From Actinomycetaceae bacterium (GTDB lineage Bacteria > Actinomycetota > Actinomycetes > Actinomycetales > Actinomycetaceae), in assembly GCA_030524055.1 (NCBI GenBank), contig JAUNHH010000001.1, forward strand, positions 234,156 through 298,155: DNA of 64,000 nucleotides, written 5' to 3'. Below are positions 55,255 through 63,912 of this stretch, piece by piece. Numbering within the stretch: position 1 is the first letter of the stretch; the number at the start of each line of letters is the position of its first letter. The notes below the pieces were generated by a model, which searched no databases, was not told the origin of the DNA, and saw nothing but the letters and a program-made list of their open reading frames with translations. The position numbers and the translations under genes were made by a program.

Positions 55255-56577
55255 TTATGGTGTGGGCTGAGTATATGCGACAGGTACAGGGGGATAGTTG
55301 ACAGGTTTTGCACTACGCGCGACGGCATTTCGTAGAAGGACCTCAAATGGGCCCCGCTTTTTCCCAGCCTTTTCCATCAGCACACACATCACCACTGTCA
55401 CTAGCCAAACGGTAGCAGCAATAATGGCGGCCAGAGCATTACTGACAGAAGGCACACCAGCCAGTCCCATGGACAGGAAAATCACGATAAATAGTGCCGT
55501 TTGAGAAAGATACGCCGTCATCGACCGGCGCCCCACTGCGGATAGCACCCAGCGCCATCCAGCAATAGTCTCACGAGCAGGCCCAGCAAGGAGTGTCAGT
55601 AGGGCTAACCAGCCCAAGGCACCAAAAATCCCGCCAACCAGGTGAAGTGAAGCAGTCAGCGGGATGTTGCCAAGAATACGCACATCGAAAGCTGCGATCA
55701 TTCCCCCCGGCGTCCCTAAAAGCGCACCCAGCCCAAGGCCTCCAAAGACAGTGGCCCACAGGAGACCCTTATACCGTTCGGGGTGAGTCAGAAGATCAGT
55801 ATCTGCAATTCTGGCGCCAATAATGACTGACGGAAGCATTGCTGACAGAAGGGGGCTCAGCAGTGTAGTCATTACCCAGTAGCCAAAAGAAACCAAAGGA
55901 TATTGTGGCCCAAGAAAGATTCCTCGCTGCACAAAAGCAGCATTTCCCGCATTAGCTGCAGACATATTGACTGACATTTCCTGCGCTATTGCCCCTAGGA
56001 AACCAAGGACGAGAATGATCCCAGCGATCACATAGAGAACACGCCATTTCTTTTTCACAACCAGGACACTGATTATTAAGGCAATAAAGGCATAATTACC
56101 AATAACGTCGCCAACAAAAAAGAGCGAATGGACAGCACCAAAGAGCAGCATCCACCATCCGCGGCGGGTCAGCAAACGCCTCGCCGCTAAAACCCCTTCA
56201 GTGCGAAATGCCGCCACCCAACTTTCTCGAGTTTGCGGATCTAGCACGACTCCGCCCTCGTCTAATGCCCGCGTGCGCGCTGCCACATGTTTATCCATCA
56301 TCCGATTAGCCATGACGACTAAACCAAAGCCAAAAAGCATCGAGAAAAGAGGATAGGCACGACCATTAATAAATTGGGTCGAGAGGAGCTGAATCCATTT
56401 ATCCACTTCAGTCTTCTGCGCCACTTCCGGAAAGAAAGACACCCATAGCGCAACATTGGCAAGGGCAATAAGAAGGAGCATAAAGCCGCGTGCCACATCG
56501 GGAGCGGGATAACGTACCCCACCCGTAAATGATGTCGAGTTCTGATTATTAATTCCATTGTCTGAGTTTCGGCCCAT
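55255..56577 (-). CDS. DUF418-family membrane protein, paralog 1
   Basis: 440 residues, about ten TM segments and the same signatures as its downstream paralog (RYPAPDVARGFMLLLIALAN; SAVGRRSMTAYLSQTALF; GPFEVLLRNAV). The two proteins align over their whole length, indicating tandem duplication. A one-mismatch GC word at 56248-56258 lies in the gene. It is divergent from the prolyl oligopeptidase. Confidence 0.88.
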   Translation of the reverse strand: MGRNSDNGINNQNSTSFTGGVRYPAPDVARGFMLLLIALANVALWVSFFPEVAQKTEVDKWIQLLSTQFINGRAYPLFSMLFGFGLVVMANRMMDKHVAARTRALDEGGVVLDPQTRESWVAAFRTEGVLAARRLLTRRGWWMLLFGAVHSLFFVGDVIGNYAFIALIISVLVVKKKWRVLYVIAGIILVLGFLGAIAQEMSVNMSAANAGNAAFVQRGIFLGPQYPLVSFGYWVMTTLLSPLLSAMLPSVIIGARIADTDLLTHPERYKGLLWATVFGGLGLGALLGTPGGMIAAFDVRILGNIPLTASLHLVGGIFGALGWLALLTLLAGPARETIAGWRWVLSAVGRRSMTAYLSQTALFIVIFLSMGLAGVPSVSNALAAIIAATVWLVTVVMCVLMEKAGKKRGPFEVLLRNAVARSAKPVNYPPVPVAYTQPTP

Positions 56578-56712
56578 ATTTCTATGCTACGCCGTTTATT
56601 TTTGCTCGCACTTTAAGTGCACATGTGACCAGCCCGTCTGAGTATCTGTGCAGACCCATCTCCGTCCCTGAATATATTCCGCTGCGCACCCGCCTCGTGT
56701 TTCTATTAAGTC

Positions 56713-58953
56713 ATGTCACCAGAAGTTTTCCTCACCCCAGGCACCGATAACCACAGTGCCTCCTCCCCTCGTCCACCTCAACCCCCGGCCTCGTCAATGG
56801 ACAGTAATGAGGCGCAACGCACGGCGCGCACAGCCCCCGAGTGGCTGGACGACATTGAGGGAGAACAGGCACTCGCCTGGGCTAGCGAACTCAATGAGGA
56901 AACCCTCGCTGCCCTGGAATGCCCGCGTTTTCGCGACCTTGAGTCCCGCATTCTGGAAGTCCTCCAAGCCCCCGATCGAATCCCTGGCGTTACTATCCGC
57001 GGCGGCTGGGCCTATAACTTCTGGACCGACGCCGCCAACCCCCGGGGCCTGTGGCGTAGACAAAAACTTGAAGACTACCTGGCCAACAGGCCGGACTGGG
57101 AGACCTTGCTCGATATTGACGCACTCGCCCACACGGAAGGAAAGTCGCTGGTTTTCCATGGGGCTCAGGTCTTGCGACCCGACTACACGCGGGCGCTCAT
57201 CGACATTTCCGAGGGCGGAAGTGACGCTGATGAAACCCGCGAATTCGACCTGGAAACCAAGGAATTCCTCCCCGCCTCCGAGCAGCCTTTCACCCGCGGA
57301 ACAGATAAAGGCTCCCTCGCCTGGGTCAGTCGAGATGTGGTGTGGGCGCGCAGCGATATGGGGCCGGGCTCCTTGTCCGCGTCGGGCTATCCACTGCAGG
57401 CCAGGCTATGGGCACGCGGTAGCGACCCCGCGAGCGCCCCCATAGTGATTGAAGGAAAGCCCACCGACCTGGGCGTTTTCGCTTCCCACGACCACACTCC
57501 CGGGTTTTCCCGGTCGATTGTGCGCGTTGCCCACGATTTTCTGACCTCAACAACCTACCTGGTCAGCGGAGATCTCAGCGGAGATCCAAACGCACAGCCT
57601 CTCATTCAGCAGGTTAAGACACCCCCAACGGCTCACACTGTGGTGTGGCGCGAGTGGCTTTTAGTGGTCCCGCGAGAGGACTGGGAGACCGGCGACGCAA
57701 CATACCCAGGCGGCGCCCTCATTGCTTTCGCATTGGAGGATTTTCTTGCGGGGCAGCGTGGCGGTGTGGTGCTTTTTGCGCCGGATGAGCACTCAACGCT
57801 GGAAACCCTATCCGTCACCCGACACCACCTTCTCCTGATGGTGATGACTGATGTGGTGACGCATATTGAGGTGCTCACACCACCAGAAACAACGCACGAG
57901 GGCGGGGCCTCCAGTCAGGATCCCACCCCCAATCGCCAACCATGGCGCCGCAGCGCCCTGGATTTATCGGCAATTGATGGCCTCGGCGCTCTCAATTTCT
58001 GTTCTGTCCATGCGCGCGGGGTTGACCCAGAAAATGATGACCATCTTTGGTTGACTATCAGTGGCTATCTGACGCCCACCACCTTGGTGTATGCGGATCT
58101 CGACCCCACCACAGGCAGTCTGCTCACCGCTCAGATTGCCCGCCGCACCCCTGCGCGTTTTGCTGCAGAGGGCCTAGAAGTCTCCCAACATTTTGCCACT
58201 TCTGCTGATGGTACCCGGGTGCCCTATTTCCAGGTGGGCCGCCCAGGAGGAAATCAGGCAGCACCGACCGTTCTCTACGGCTATGGCGGTTTTGAGGTGA
58301 GTCTGACGCCGGGGTATACGCCCAGTGTTGGCCGGGCGCTATTAGAACATGGTGGCACCTATGTGGTGGCGAATATTCGTGGCGGCGGGGAATATGGGCC
58401 GCATTGGCATGAAGCAGCCCGTGGCCCAACCCTGCGTGAGCGTGCCTATGAGGATTTTGCTGCGGTGGCACGGGATTTAGTGGCGCGTGGAGTGACAACG
58501 CCGTCTCGCTTAGGTATTCAGGGAGGTTCTAATGGTGGGTTATTAACCGGGGTGATGTATACCCGTTTCCCTGAGCTTTTCGGAGCGGTAGTAATCCAGG
58601 CGCCTTTACTGGATATGCGCAGATATCACACGCTTTTGGCGGGGTCGTCGTGGGTGAGTGAATATGGAGACCCGGATGACCCAGCGCAGTGGGAGCATAT
58701 CCGCACCTTTAGCCCCTTCCATCTTTATGATCCCAGGCTGGCTCACCCACCGGTTTTGGTCACAACGTCAACGAAGGATGATCGTGTCCACCCGGCACAT
58801 GCACGTACTTTTGCTTGGCTTTTGCGCGAGAATCTGGCCGATGTCCTCTACTGGGAAAATATTGAGGGTGGTCATTCGGGTGCCGCAGATGCCATCCAGC
58901 GAGCGCGAATGAGCGCAGTGGTGTGGGAGTTCCTGTGGCGGACGTTGACCTAG
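56713..58953 (+). CDS. Prolyl oligopeptidase-family (S9A) serine peptidase
   Basis: 746 residues with an N-terminal beta-propeller (about 90-500) and an alpha/beta hydrolase domain (about 505-746). Nucleophile S606 is in GGSNGG, an acidic D689/D690 in TKDDRVHP, and H721 in EGGHSG. It has no signal peptide, so it is cytosolic and cleaves short proline-containing peptides. The first 30 residues are Pro/Ser-rich. An exact GC word at 57897-57907 encodes HEGGA in a propeller loop; a one-mismatch copy at about 56787 lies near the start. Confidence 0.93.
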   Translation: MSPEVFLTPGTDNHSASSPRPPQPPASSMDSNEAQRTARTAPEWLDDIEGEQALAWASELNEETLAALECPRFRDLESRILEVLQAPDRIPGVTIRGGWAYNFWTDAANPRGLWRRQKLEDYLANRPDWETLLDIDALAHTEGKSLVFHGAQVLRPDYTRALIDISEGGSDADETREFDLETKEFLPASEQPFTRGTDKGSLAWVSRDVVWARSDMGPGSLSASGYPLQARLWARGSDPASAPIVIEGKPTDLGVFASHDHTPGFSRSIVRVAHDFLTSTTYLVSGDLSGDPNAQPLIQQVKTPPTAHTVVWREWLLVVPREDWETGDATYPGGALIAFALEDFLAGQRGGVVLFAPDEHSTLETLSVTRHHLLLMVMTDVVTHIEVLTPPETTHEGGASSQDPTPNRQPWRRSALDLSAIDGLGALNFCSVHARGVDPENDDHLWLTISGYLTPTTLVYADLDPTTGSLLTAQIARRTPARFAAEGLEVSQHFATSADGTRVPYFQVGRPGGNQAAPTVLYGYGGFEVSLTPGYTPSVGRALLEHGGTYVVANIRGGGEYGPHWHEAARGPTLRERAYEDFAAVARDLVARGVTTPSRLGIQGGSNGGLLTGVMYTRFPELFGAVVIQAPLLDMRRYHTLLAGSSWVSEYGDPDDPAQWEHIRTFSPFHLYDPRLAHPPVLVTTSTKDDRVHPAHARTFAWLLRENLADVLYWENIEGGHSGAADAIQRARMSAVVWEFLWRTLT

Positions 58954-58964
58954 GGCAAAAATGA

Positions 58965-59002
58965 ACGAGGGCGGGGTGCGATATTCTTCGCCCCGCCCTC
59001 GT
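58965..59002. terminator. Inverted pair of the dispersed GC word after the peptidase gene
   Basis: A perfect 12-bp stem (ACGAGGGCGGGG and its complement) with a 14-base loop. It contains exact copies at 58966-58976 and 58991-59001, between convergent gene ends. Confidence 0.75.
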
Positions 59003-59019
59003 CAATGACAAGAAGGATG

Positions 59020-59706
59020 TCAGTACCCGCGAATTTCGCGGCGCTTCTTATTGGTCTTCACCAGGAGCACAATGCCAACAATCAGCAGAACCAGACCAAG
59101 GAGACCAACCACTGAGGAAATAATCAGGGTCGTCCCGAGGCCTCCCCTGACTGCGTCTGGATCAATCTGATCGGCATTAGCAATGGCCGTGTAGCCCAAC
59201 TGTTGACCAGCATCGCAGGTCACTGTGTAATCGCCCGCGGGGACACCCTGCGCCTGGAAAGCCCTGTTTCCCCCAGCAGTGGTTTCCGGAAGAGGAACAT
59301 CAGCTGGACCAGAAAGCGCACATTCGGTCGCCTGGCCACTACCGTCGCTGACAGAAACAACAGCATTGTCGGGGACTGTTACTGTTCCCCCATTGTCAAC
59401 CACACTGACTTGGATGCCACCACTGGCACCGAAGGCTGAGGCAATGGAGCCACCAATAAAAATGACGATTGATGCAGGTATCATCAGGAGACCGATAACA
59501 ATCATCGCGATGGACTTGCCACGGCCAGGCAATGGCTGCGTTGCCGCGTAAGGAGCCGGACCACCAGGAACAGGGGCCGGGCCAGCTGGCACACTACCCG
59601 CGGCGGGGGAAGGAGTTGCAGAAGTATCGCCAACTTGCCCGTATTGTGGCCATGGCGTTTGCCCGCCATCTCCAGGGGTTTGAGCATTGGGTTCATTCGT
59701 GGACAT
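59020..59706 (-). CDS. Small membrane protein with Pro-rich N-terminus, paralog 2
   Basis: 228 residues. A Pro/Gly/Gln-rich cytosolic N-terminus (1-60) precedes TM1 (about 68-90), an extracellular domain (about 100-185) with NGGTVTVPDNAVVSVSDG and CALSGPAD, TM2 (about 198-218) and a KTNKKRREIRGY tail. I do not recognise a named family. Two cysteines (CALSG, VTCDAG) could form a disulfide. The 59860 gene has the same plan. Confidence 0.7.
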   Translation of the reverse strand: MSTNEPNAQTPGDGGQTPWPQYGQVGDTSATPSPAAGSVPAGPAPVPGGPAPYAATQPLPGRGKSIAMIVIGLLMIPASIVIFIGGSIASAFGASGGIQVSVVDNGGTVTVPDNAVVSVSDGSGQATECALSGPADVPLPETTAGGNRAFQAQGVPAGDYTVTCDAGQQLGYTAIANADQIDPDAVRGGLGTTLIISSVVGLLGLVLLIVGIVLLVKTNKKRREIRGY

Positions 59707-59811
59707 TACGGACCTCGTCTCATTATCTGCCGGGGCAGTTGGTGATCTGACAAAGCCAGCCTATAGGGTCCCTGCCAATCCTGCTGGTATTGCCCGCCTA
59801 TAGACGCGAAA

Positions 59812-59837
59812 TGGGGCCCACCCGAAGGTGAGCCCCA
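59812..59837 (-). terminator. Hairpin with UUCG loop after paralog 1
   Basis: Read on minus: an 11-bp stem TGGGGCTCACC/GGTGGGCCCCA (one mismatch) closed by a CTTCGG tetraloop, followed by TTTCG. It lies between the two paralogs, so they are probably separate transcripts. Confidence 0.75.
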
Positions 59838-59859
59838 CAAGCAGGAAGCGCAGATCCGC

Positions 59860-60810
59860 TTAGTAACCAACTGCTCGTGGCTGAGCCTTATTGGCCCGGA
59901 CCAAGAGGAAAACGCCAAGGAGCACCAAGGCCAAGCCAATCACACCGGGAATGGCAGACATTCCCAAAGCAGAAGTAAAAGCGGAAGAAGAAACAGGGGC
60001 ATCGAAACGCCCAATCCGCAGCGAACCAGTATTGCTGCAGCTCAGAGTGTAGTCGCCAGCTGGAACATTCTCCGCAACAAGGTCAACCTCATCATGGCGA
60101 ACTTCACCCTGCTGGAAGGAGATGTCCCTTTCGCCAGAAAATTCGCAACTCGCAGAAACATCCCCGCCATCTTCAACAATCATGACGAATCCGGCTTTAT
60201 CAATGGTCACGGTATCCCCATCGGAAACCGATTCCAGGCTATTTCGCGCTGCTGCCTGATTGGCGTTCATTCCGAAAAGGAGAACAGCAACCGAAACCCC
60301 GAGCATCACAATGACACCAATAGCGGTCAGGACAATCCCAGGAACCCGACTGGGGCCATTCTGTCCCGAAACGGGGCCACTGCCCGGATAGGACCCAGTA
60401 CCCGCATATCCCCCTGCCGCTCCTGGATACGCACCCGAGGTGGCAAAGGGGCCAGTAATTCCTGACGGGTACGGAGAGGACTGGGAGGAGGCGCCATAAG
60501 AGCCCTGGCCCGGATTTTGCCCCTGAGAATACTGCCCCTGCGAGGGAGCGTAGGACGCTGGTTGAGAGCCCGGGTAGTTCGCTTGTTCACCACCGGAATA
60601 GGTTGGCTGCTGTGGTTGTGGGGAGGCGCTGGGATAAGAGCCGTATTGAGGTTGAGACCCCCCAGAATAGGCACCATTGTGAGCCCCAGGATAGGAACCA
60701 CCCTGCTGCGGATAGCCCTGTCCCCCATATCCACCGGTTGAACCGGGGTATGCCCCCATCCCCTGGTCACCGCCAGGTTGTCCCTGCCCATAAGGCTGGT
60801 TATTGGACAT
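59860..60810 (-). CDS. Small membrane protein with Gly/Gln/Tyr-rich N-terminus, paralog 1
   Basis: 316 residues. A long Gly/Gln/Tyr/Pro-rich region (1-160, SYPGAHNGAYSGGSQPQ type) precedes TM1 (about 168-190), an extracellular domain with CEFSGERD and LSCSNTG, TM2 (about 275-305) and a KAQPRAVGY tail. The start was set by alignment of the ATGTCC and GAGACGAGGTC leaders shared with the 59706 gene. Same plan as its paralog; function not known. The low-complexity head resembles condensate-forming or cell-wall linker regions, an inference only. Confidence 0.7.
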   Translation of the reverse strand: MSNNQPYGQGQPGGDQGMGAYPGSTGGYGGQGYPQQGGSYPGAHNGAYSGGSQPQYGSYPSASPQPQQPTYSGGEQANYPGSQPASYAPSQGQYSQGQNPGQGSYGASSQSSPYPSGITGPFATSGAYPGAAGGYAGTGSYPGSGPVSGQNGPSRVPGIVLTAIGVIVMLGVSVAVLLFGMNANQAAARNSLESVSDGDTVTIDKAGFVMIVEDGGDVSASCEFSGERDISFQQGEVRHDEVDLVAENVPAGDYTLSCSNTGSLRIGRFDAPVSSSAFTSALGMSAIPGVIGLALVLLGVFLLVRANKAQPRAVGY

Positions 60811-60933
60811 CATGACCTCGTCTCGATTAGGCGAACAATTCTGTGCGGAGAGATTATGCAGTCTCAGCCTATGCCTTAGTTCCCCGTTTATGGCACATAA
60901 TGCGTCATTGTGGAACGTAGACCACACACCACA

Positions 60934-61671
60934 TTACTGTTTGATTCCCGCTAATCTTTCACGCCTTAAGCGCTCAACACCGGGGATCTCTAAAGGTTCC
61001 AGCTCCCCGCCAACTGCCCGTGACAACAGAAGATCCGCGAGCTCAGGGTTGCGCGCTAAAACCGGACCATGCATATAGGTAGCGATCACGCTGCCTTGAA
61101 CAACACCATCGAAAGCTTCAGTTGGCGCAGCCCCGCCCTCGGGAATTCCATTACCTACTCCGCGCACAACGCGGCCAAGTGGGGCAGCATCCTTGCCGAG
61201 GATCGTTGCGCCCCCGTGATTTTCAAAACCGGTCAGTGGCTCCGTCAGGCCATCAATCATTGGCGTAGTGACAAGTTCGCCAATAGAGCGGCTGCCCTGA
61301 GGCAGGGTCGTTACATCAAGGATTTCGAGGCCGGGGACCTTGCGGCCAGTAGCGTCCTGGTACCACTGGCCCAAAATCTGGAGCGCCGCGCAAATCGCTA
61401 AAACGGGGGTGCCTTTGTCAACGGCGCGATGCAAGCCACGGTCATCAGTCATTTTCCGCGCGGCCAGAGCCTGAGCGGTGTCTTCTCCCCCACCGAGAGT
61501 AAAAATGTCGATATCAGCCGGGATTGGGTCATCAATTTCGATGGGGATAATTTCGGCGCCAATACCGCGCCTACGGGCGCGTTCACGCAGAATAATGGCA
61601 TTCCCACTATCGCCATAGGTGCCCAAAATAGAGGGAAGAAGAATACCAATACGCAATTGTGATTCAGACAT
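60934..61671 (-). CDS. gatD: Lipid II isoglutaminyl synthase, glutaminase subunit
   Basis: A 245-residue class I glutamine amidotransferase fold. The nucleophile cysteine lies in VLAICAALQILGQ and a histidine in IATYMHGPVL. It supplies ammonia to MurT for amidating the D-Glu of lipid II. It overlaps the murT stop by one base (TAATG). An exact GC word at 61131-61141 encodes EGGAAP in a loop before the C-terminal part. Confidence 0.9.
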   Translation of the reverse strand: MSESQLRIGILLPSILGTYGDSGNAIILRERARRRGIGAEIIPIEIDDPIPADIDIFTLGGGEDTAQALAARKMTDDRGLHRAVDKGTPVLAICAALQILGQWYQDATGRKVPGLEILDVTTLPQGSRSIGELVTTPMIDGLTEPLTGFENHGGATILGKDAAPLGRVVRGVGNGIPEGGAAPTEAFDGVVQGSVIATYMHGPVLARNPELADLLLSRAVGGELEPLEIPGVERLRRERLAGIKQ

Positions 61672-63119
61672 TACGCACCCGCCTTTTCATTATCGAGAAC
61701 TCGCAGAAAATCACGCAGCGCCGTGTAATTCAGCAGCATTTCTACTTGACCGGCCTCGCAAGCGCGCACAGCGTCCATTGGGAGGTCCACCAAGGTGCAA
61801 TGAACTCCGGCGTATTCGAGGCGCACCGCCAAATCAGCACCGCGTTCACCGCAGGCAATCACTGTGCGGCCTGGAGCGTGAAGGATTGAGAAATCCACAT
61901 CCCACAGCCAGGAGAGGTCTTCACCATCAGGGATCTGCCCATTGACAGCTACGACAACCTGGGTGGCATTCGGGTCCACCATTGTCATGGCTTCTTGCCA
62001 GCCAGCAGGGTTTTTGGCCAGCATCATGCGAGTTTTGCGGCCGTTAATATCGTGGATCGAATAGCGACCAGCCACTTCGGACACTTCGCCGACGGCTTGG
62101 ACGGCGCGTTCAACAGGAATCCCTAGGGAGACAGCGGCTGCTACTGCTTGGGCGGCATTACCGAGGTTGACTCGGCCGGGCAAAGCAAGTGCGAGAGGAA
62201 TACGTAAGCCGTCCGGACCACACAGAGTCGCACGCGAGGCAACTTTTGTCGAGGCCGAGGCACCTACTGTCTCAGCGCCAATCGCATCAGTTTCACTTGA
62301 GGAACTCACCGGGGGAGTCAGGTCAATATCTTCCAGCCACCACTGGGCTTCTGGGCGCCGGTAGGTTGGCTCATCTGATGTGGATTCTGGGGTTTTGGCC
62401 CCGCCCTCGTCAAGAATATTGTCTGGGTGGACTTCCCACCCCTTGTCGCTCCATGTGACGCGGCCGCCGCGCGGGAAGGCAACAGAATCCTGGTTCCAGG
62501 CGGCACCCACCGACACCCACACGACATTCGGAGCATCCCACGCTGCCGAGGCAATCAGCGGATCATCGCAATTCGCCACTACCGTGGCATGCGGATTTTC
62601 CTGGACAGCCTGACGTAGGCGCTGTTCAACTGCGCCGATCTCGCCTACACGATCCAGCTGGTCGCGCGAGAGATTCAGGAGGACAAAGGCCGCAGGACGC
62701 ACGTCAGCGGCAACAATCGGCACATGCATTTCATCAACTTCAAGGGCCGCGAAAGGCGCCGTTGGCGAGGACATAAATGCCGTGAGGATTCCTGAGGGCA
62801 TATTGTCGCCACGAATATTCGACGCCACTTCCCCGGAAGTCGAGAGGGCAGCACGCACCATCCGATTGGTTGTGGACTTGCCATTAGTACCGGACACGAT
62901 GACGCTGCGAGTTGAGCGCGATACATCAGCAAGCACGGCGGGGCTGAGGAAAAGGGCGACTTCACCACCAATCATTCCACCGGATCCTCGGCCAAGAGAG
63001 CGGGATACGGACGCTGCCGCTTTACCCGCTGAGACGGCCAGCTTGGAACGTAAGGGAATGTGAGTGCGCAGGGAAATCGGCCCTGGGCGGTCTTCCTGCG
63101 GAGAGGAGCTCGAAGTCAT
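61671..63119 (-). CDS. murT: Lipid II isoglutaminyl synthase, Mur ligase-like subunit
   Basis: About 482 residues. The Mur ligase ATP loop is VSGTNGKSTTNRM (about 76-88), with a central Mur domain and C-terminal DUF1727. With GatD it amidates D-iGlu in lipid II. The region that holds a Cys4 zinc ribbon in other MurT proteins reads FPRGGRVTWSDKGWEVHPDN here, without those cysteines, and is followed by a Ser/Ala-rich insert containing an exact GC word (62399-62409, DEGGAK). ATG 63119 fits the family N-terminus (basic, then KLAVSAGKAAASVSR); a longer frame to 63302 is unsupported. I see no clear ribosome site. Confidence 0.9.
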   Translation of the reverse strand: MTSSSSPQEDRPGPISLRTHIPLRSKLAVSAGKAAASVSRSLGRGSGGMIGGEVALFLSPAVLADVSRSTRSVIVSGTNGKSTTNRMVRAALSTSGEVASNIRGDNMPSGILTAFMSSPTAPFAALEVDEMHVPIVAADVRPAAFVLLNLSRDQLDRVGEIGAVEQRLRQAVQENPHATVVANCDDPLIASAAWDAPNVVWVSVGAAWNQDSVAFPRGGRVTWSDKGWEVHPDNILDEGGAKTPESTSDEPTYRRPEAQWWLEDIDLTPPVSSSSETDAIGAETVGASASTKVASRATLCGPDGLRIPLALALPGRVNLGNAAQAVAAAVSLGIPVERAVQAVGEVSEVAGRYSIHDINGRKTRMMLAKNPAGWQEAMTMVDPNATQVVVAVNGQIPDGEDLSWLWDVDFSILHAPGRTVIACGERGADLAVRLEYAGVHCTLVDLPMDAVRACEAGQVEMLLNYTALRDFLRVLDNEKAGA

Positions 63120-63197
63120 GGGTACAGGGTAGTCTTTCCCGGCGCGCGGGTCTGTCTCGAATGATCTGCTGGACATGCGGGGTGGGGCACATCTGGG

Positions 63198-63208
63198 CCC
63201 CGCCCTCG
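63198..63208 (-). repeat. Dispersed GC word, single copy
   Basis: An exact minus copy between the SUKH-like gene end and murT. Confidence 0.9.
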
Positions 63209-63240
63209 TGAATGCGAATGGGAATGACTGCCACGATGCA

Positions 63241-63768
63241 CTACTGATAGGGCCATATTTTCCGAAGGTGTGGGGCGATGGCAGCAATGTCGGACCAGTC
63301 ATATCCGGATTCGAGCCATTCGTCGCTCATTTCTTGGCGGCCGAGAATAGCGCCCACCTGTATGAAAGCCAGGAAATCAATACGCAGGTTAAGCAGGTCT
63401 TGCGGGAGGAACTCTCCTTTGTCGTGATCCCACCAATACACGCCTCCAGTGGGCGTGTGAATCAGATACTCATCCCCCTGACCGCTATGGGCAATGATCC
63501 AGAAATCTGAGAAGGAATTATCCTGGTTATAGGCGGTGACCTCCTCGAATCCCAGTAGAACAATATCCCCGCCGAGTTCCCTGCCGTAAAAACCGGAGAT
63601 GTATTCCAGATAGGCCGGATCTGCGCAACGGATGCTCCCCATTTTCTTTATTGGAAATGGGCGCGGGGCGAAATAATCATTAAGGTCCACAGAAGCCTTC
63701 ATCATATTCGCACTGTATCTGATGAGATTCAGCAGATCGGAAGACCTCCTACGCATCCACCATGCCAC
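63241..63768 (-). CDS. SUKH (SMI1/KNR4)-like protein, putative immunity protein
   Basis: A 175-residue cytosolic protein with the SUKH-type ending: DFWIIAHSGQGDEYLIHTPTGGVYWWDHDKGEF (in parts), then LRIDFLAFIQ. SUKH proteins often neutralise toxins of contact-dependent or secreted systems, but many are orphans. GTG 63768 has GAAGG 7 bases upstream; ATG 63705 is an alternative. No toxin is visible in the window; it would have to lie to the right. Confidence 0.65.
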   Translation of the reverse strand: MAWWMRRRSSDLLNLIRYSANMMKASVDLNDYFAPRPFPIKKMGSIRCADPAYLEYISGFYGRELGGDIVLLGFEEVTAYNQDNSFSDFWIIAHSGQGDEYLIHTPTGGVYWWDHDKGEFLPQDLLNLRIDFLAFIQVGAILGRQEMSDEWLESGYDWSDIAAIAPHLRKIWPYQ

Positions 63769-63879
63769 AACAAGACCTTCCCGGTGCAGGCAGGATCATT
63801 CGACTGTCTGCCTCTATATAACCCCACATAACGCCAGGTCAAAGGCCTAAAAGTGCGTTACCCATAATGACACTACCTC

Positions 63880-63912
63880 CTCATTATGAGTAACAGCATT
63901 ACTCATAATGAG
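63880..63912. promoter_or_regulatory. Perfect 14-bp inverted repeat, operator-like
   Basis: CTCATTATGAGTAA, a 5-base centre, then its exact complement. A further half-site-like GTTACCCATAATGA lies 12 bases to the left (63858-63870). The DNA here is AT-richer than its surroundings. It is probably a repressor site for a gene beyond the window edge. The 63769-64000 stretch holds no gene I can support. Confidence 0.6.
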
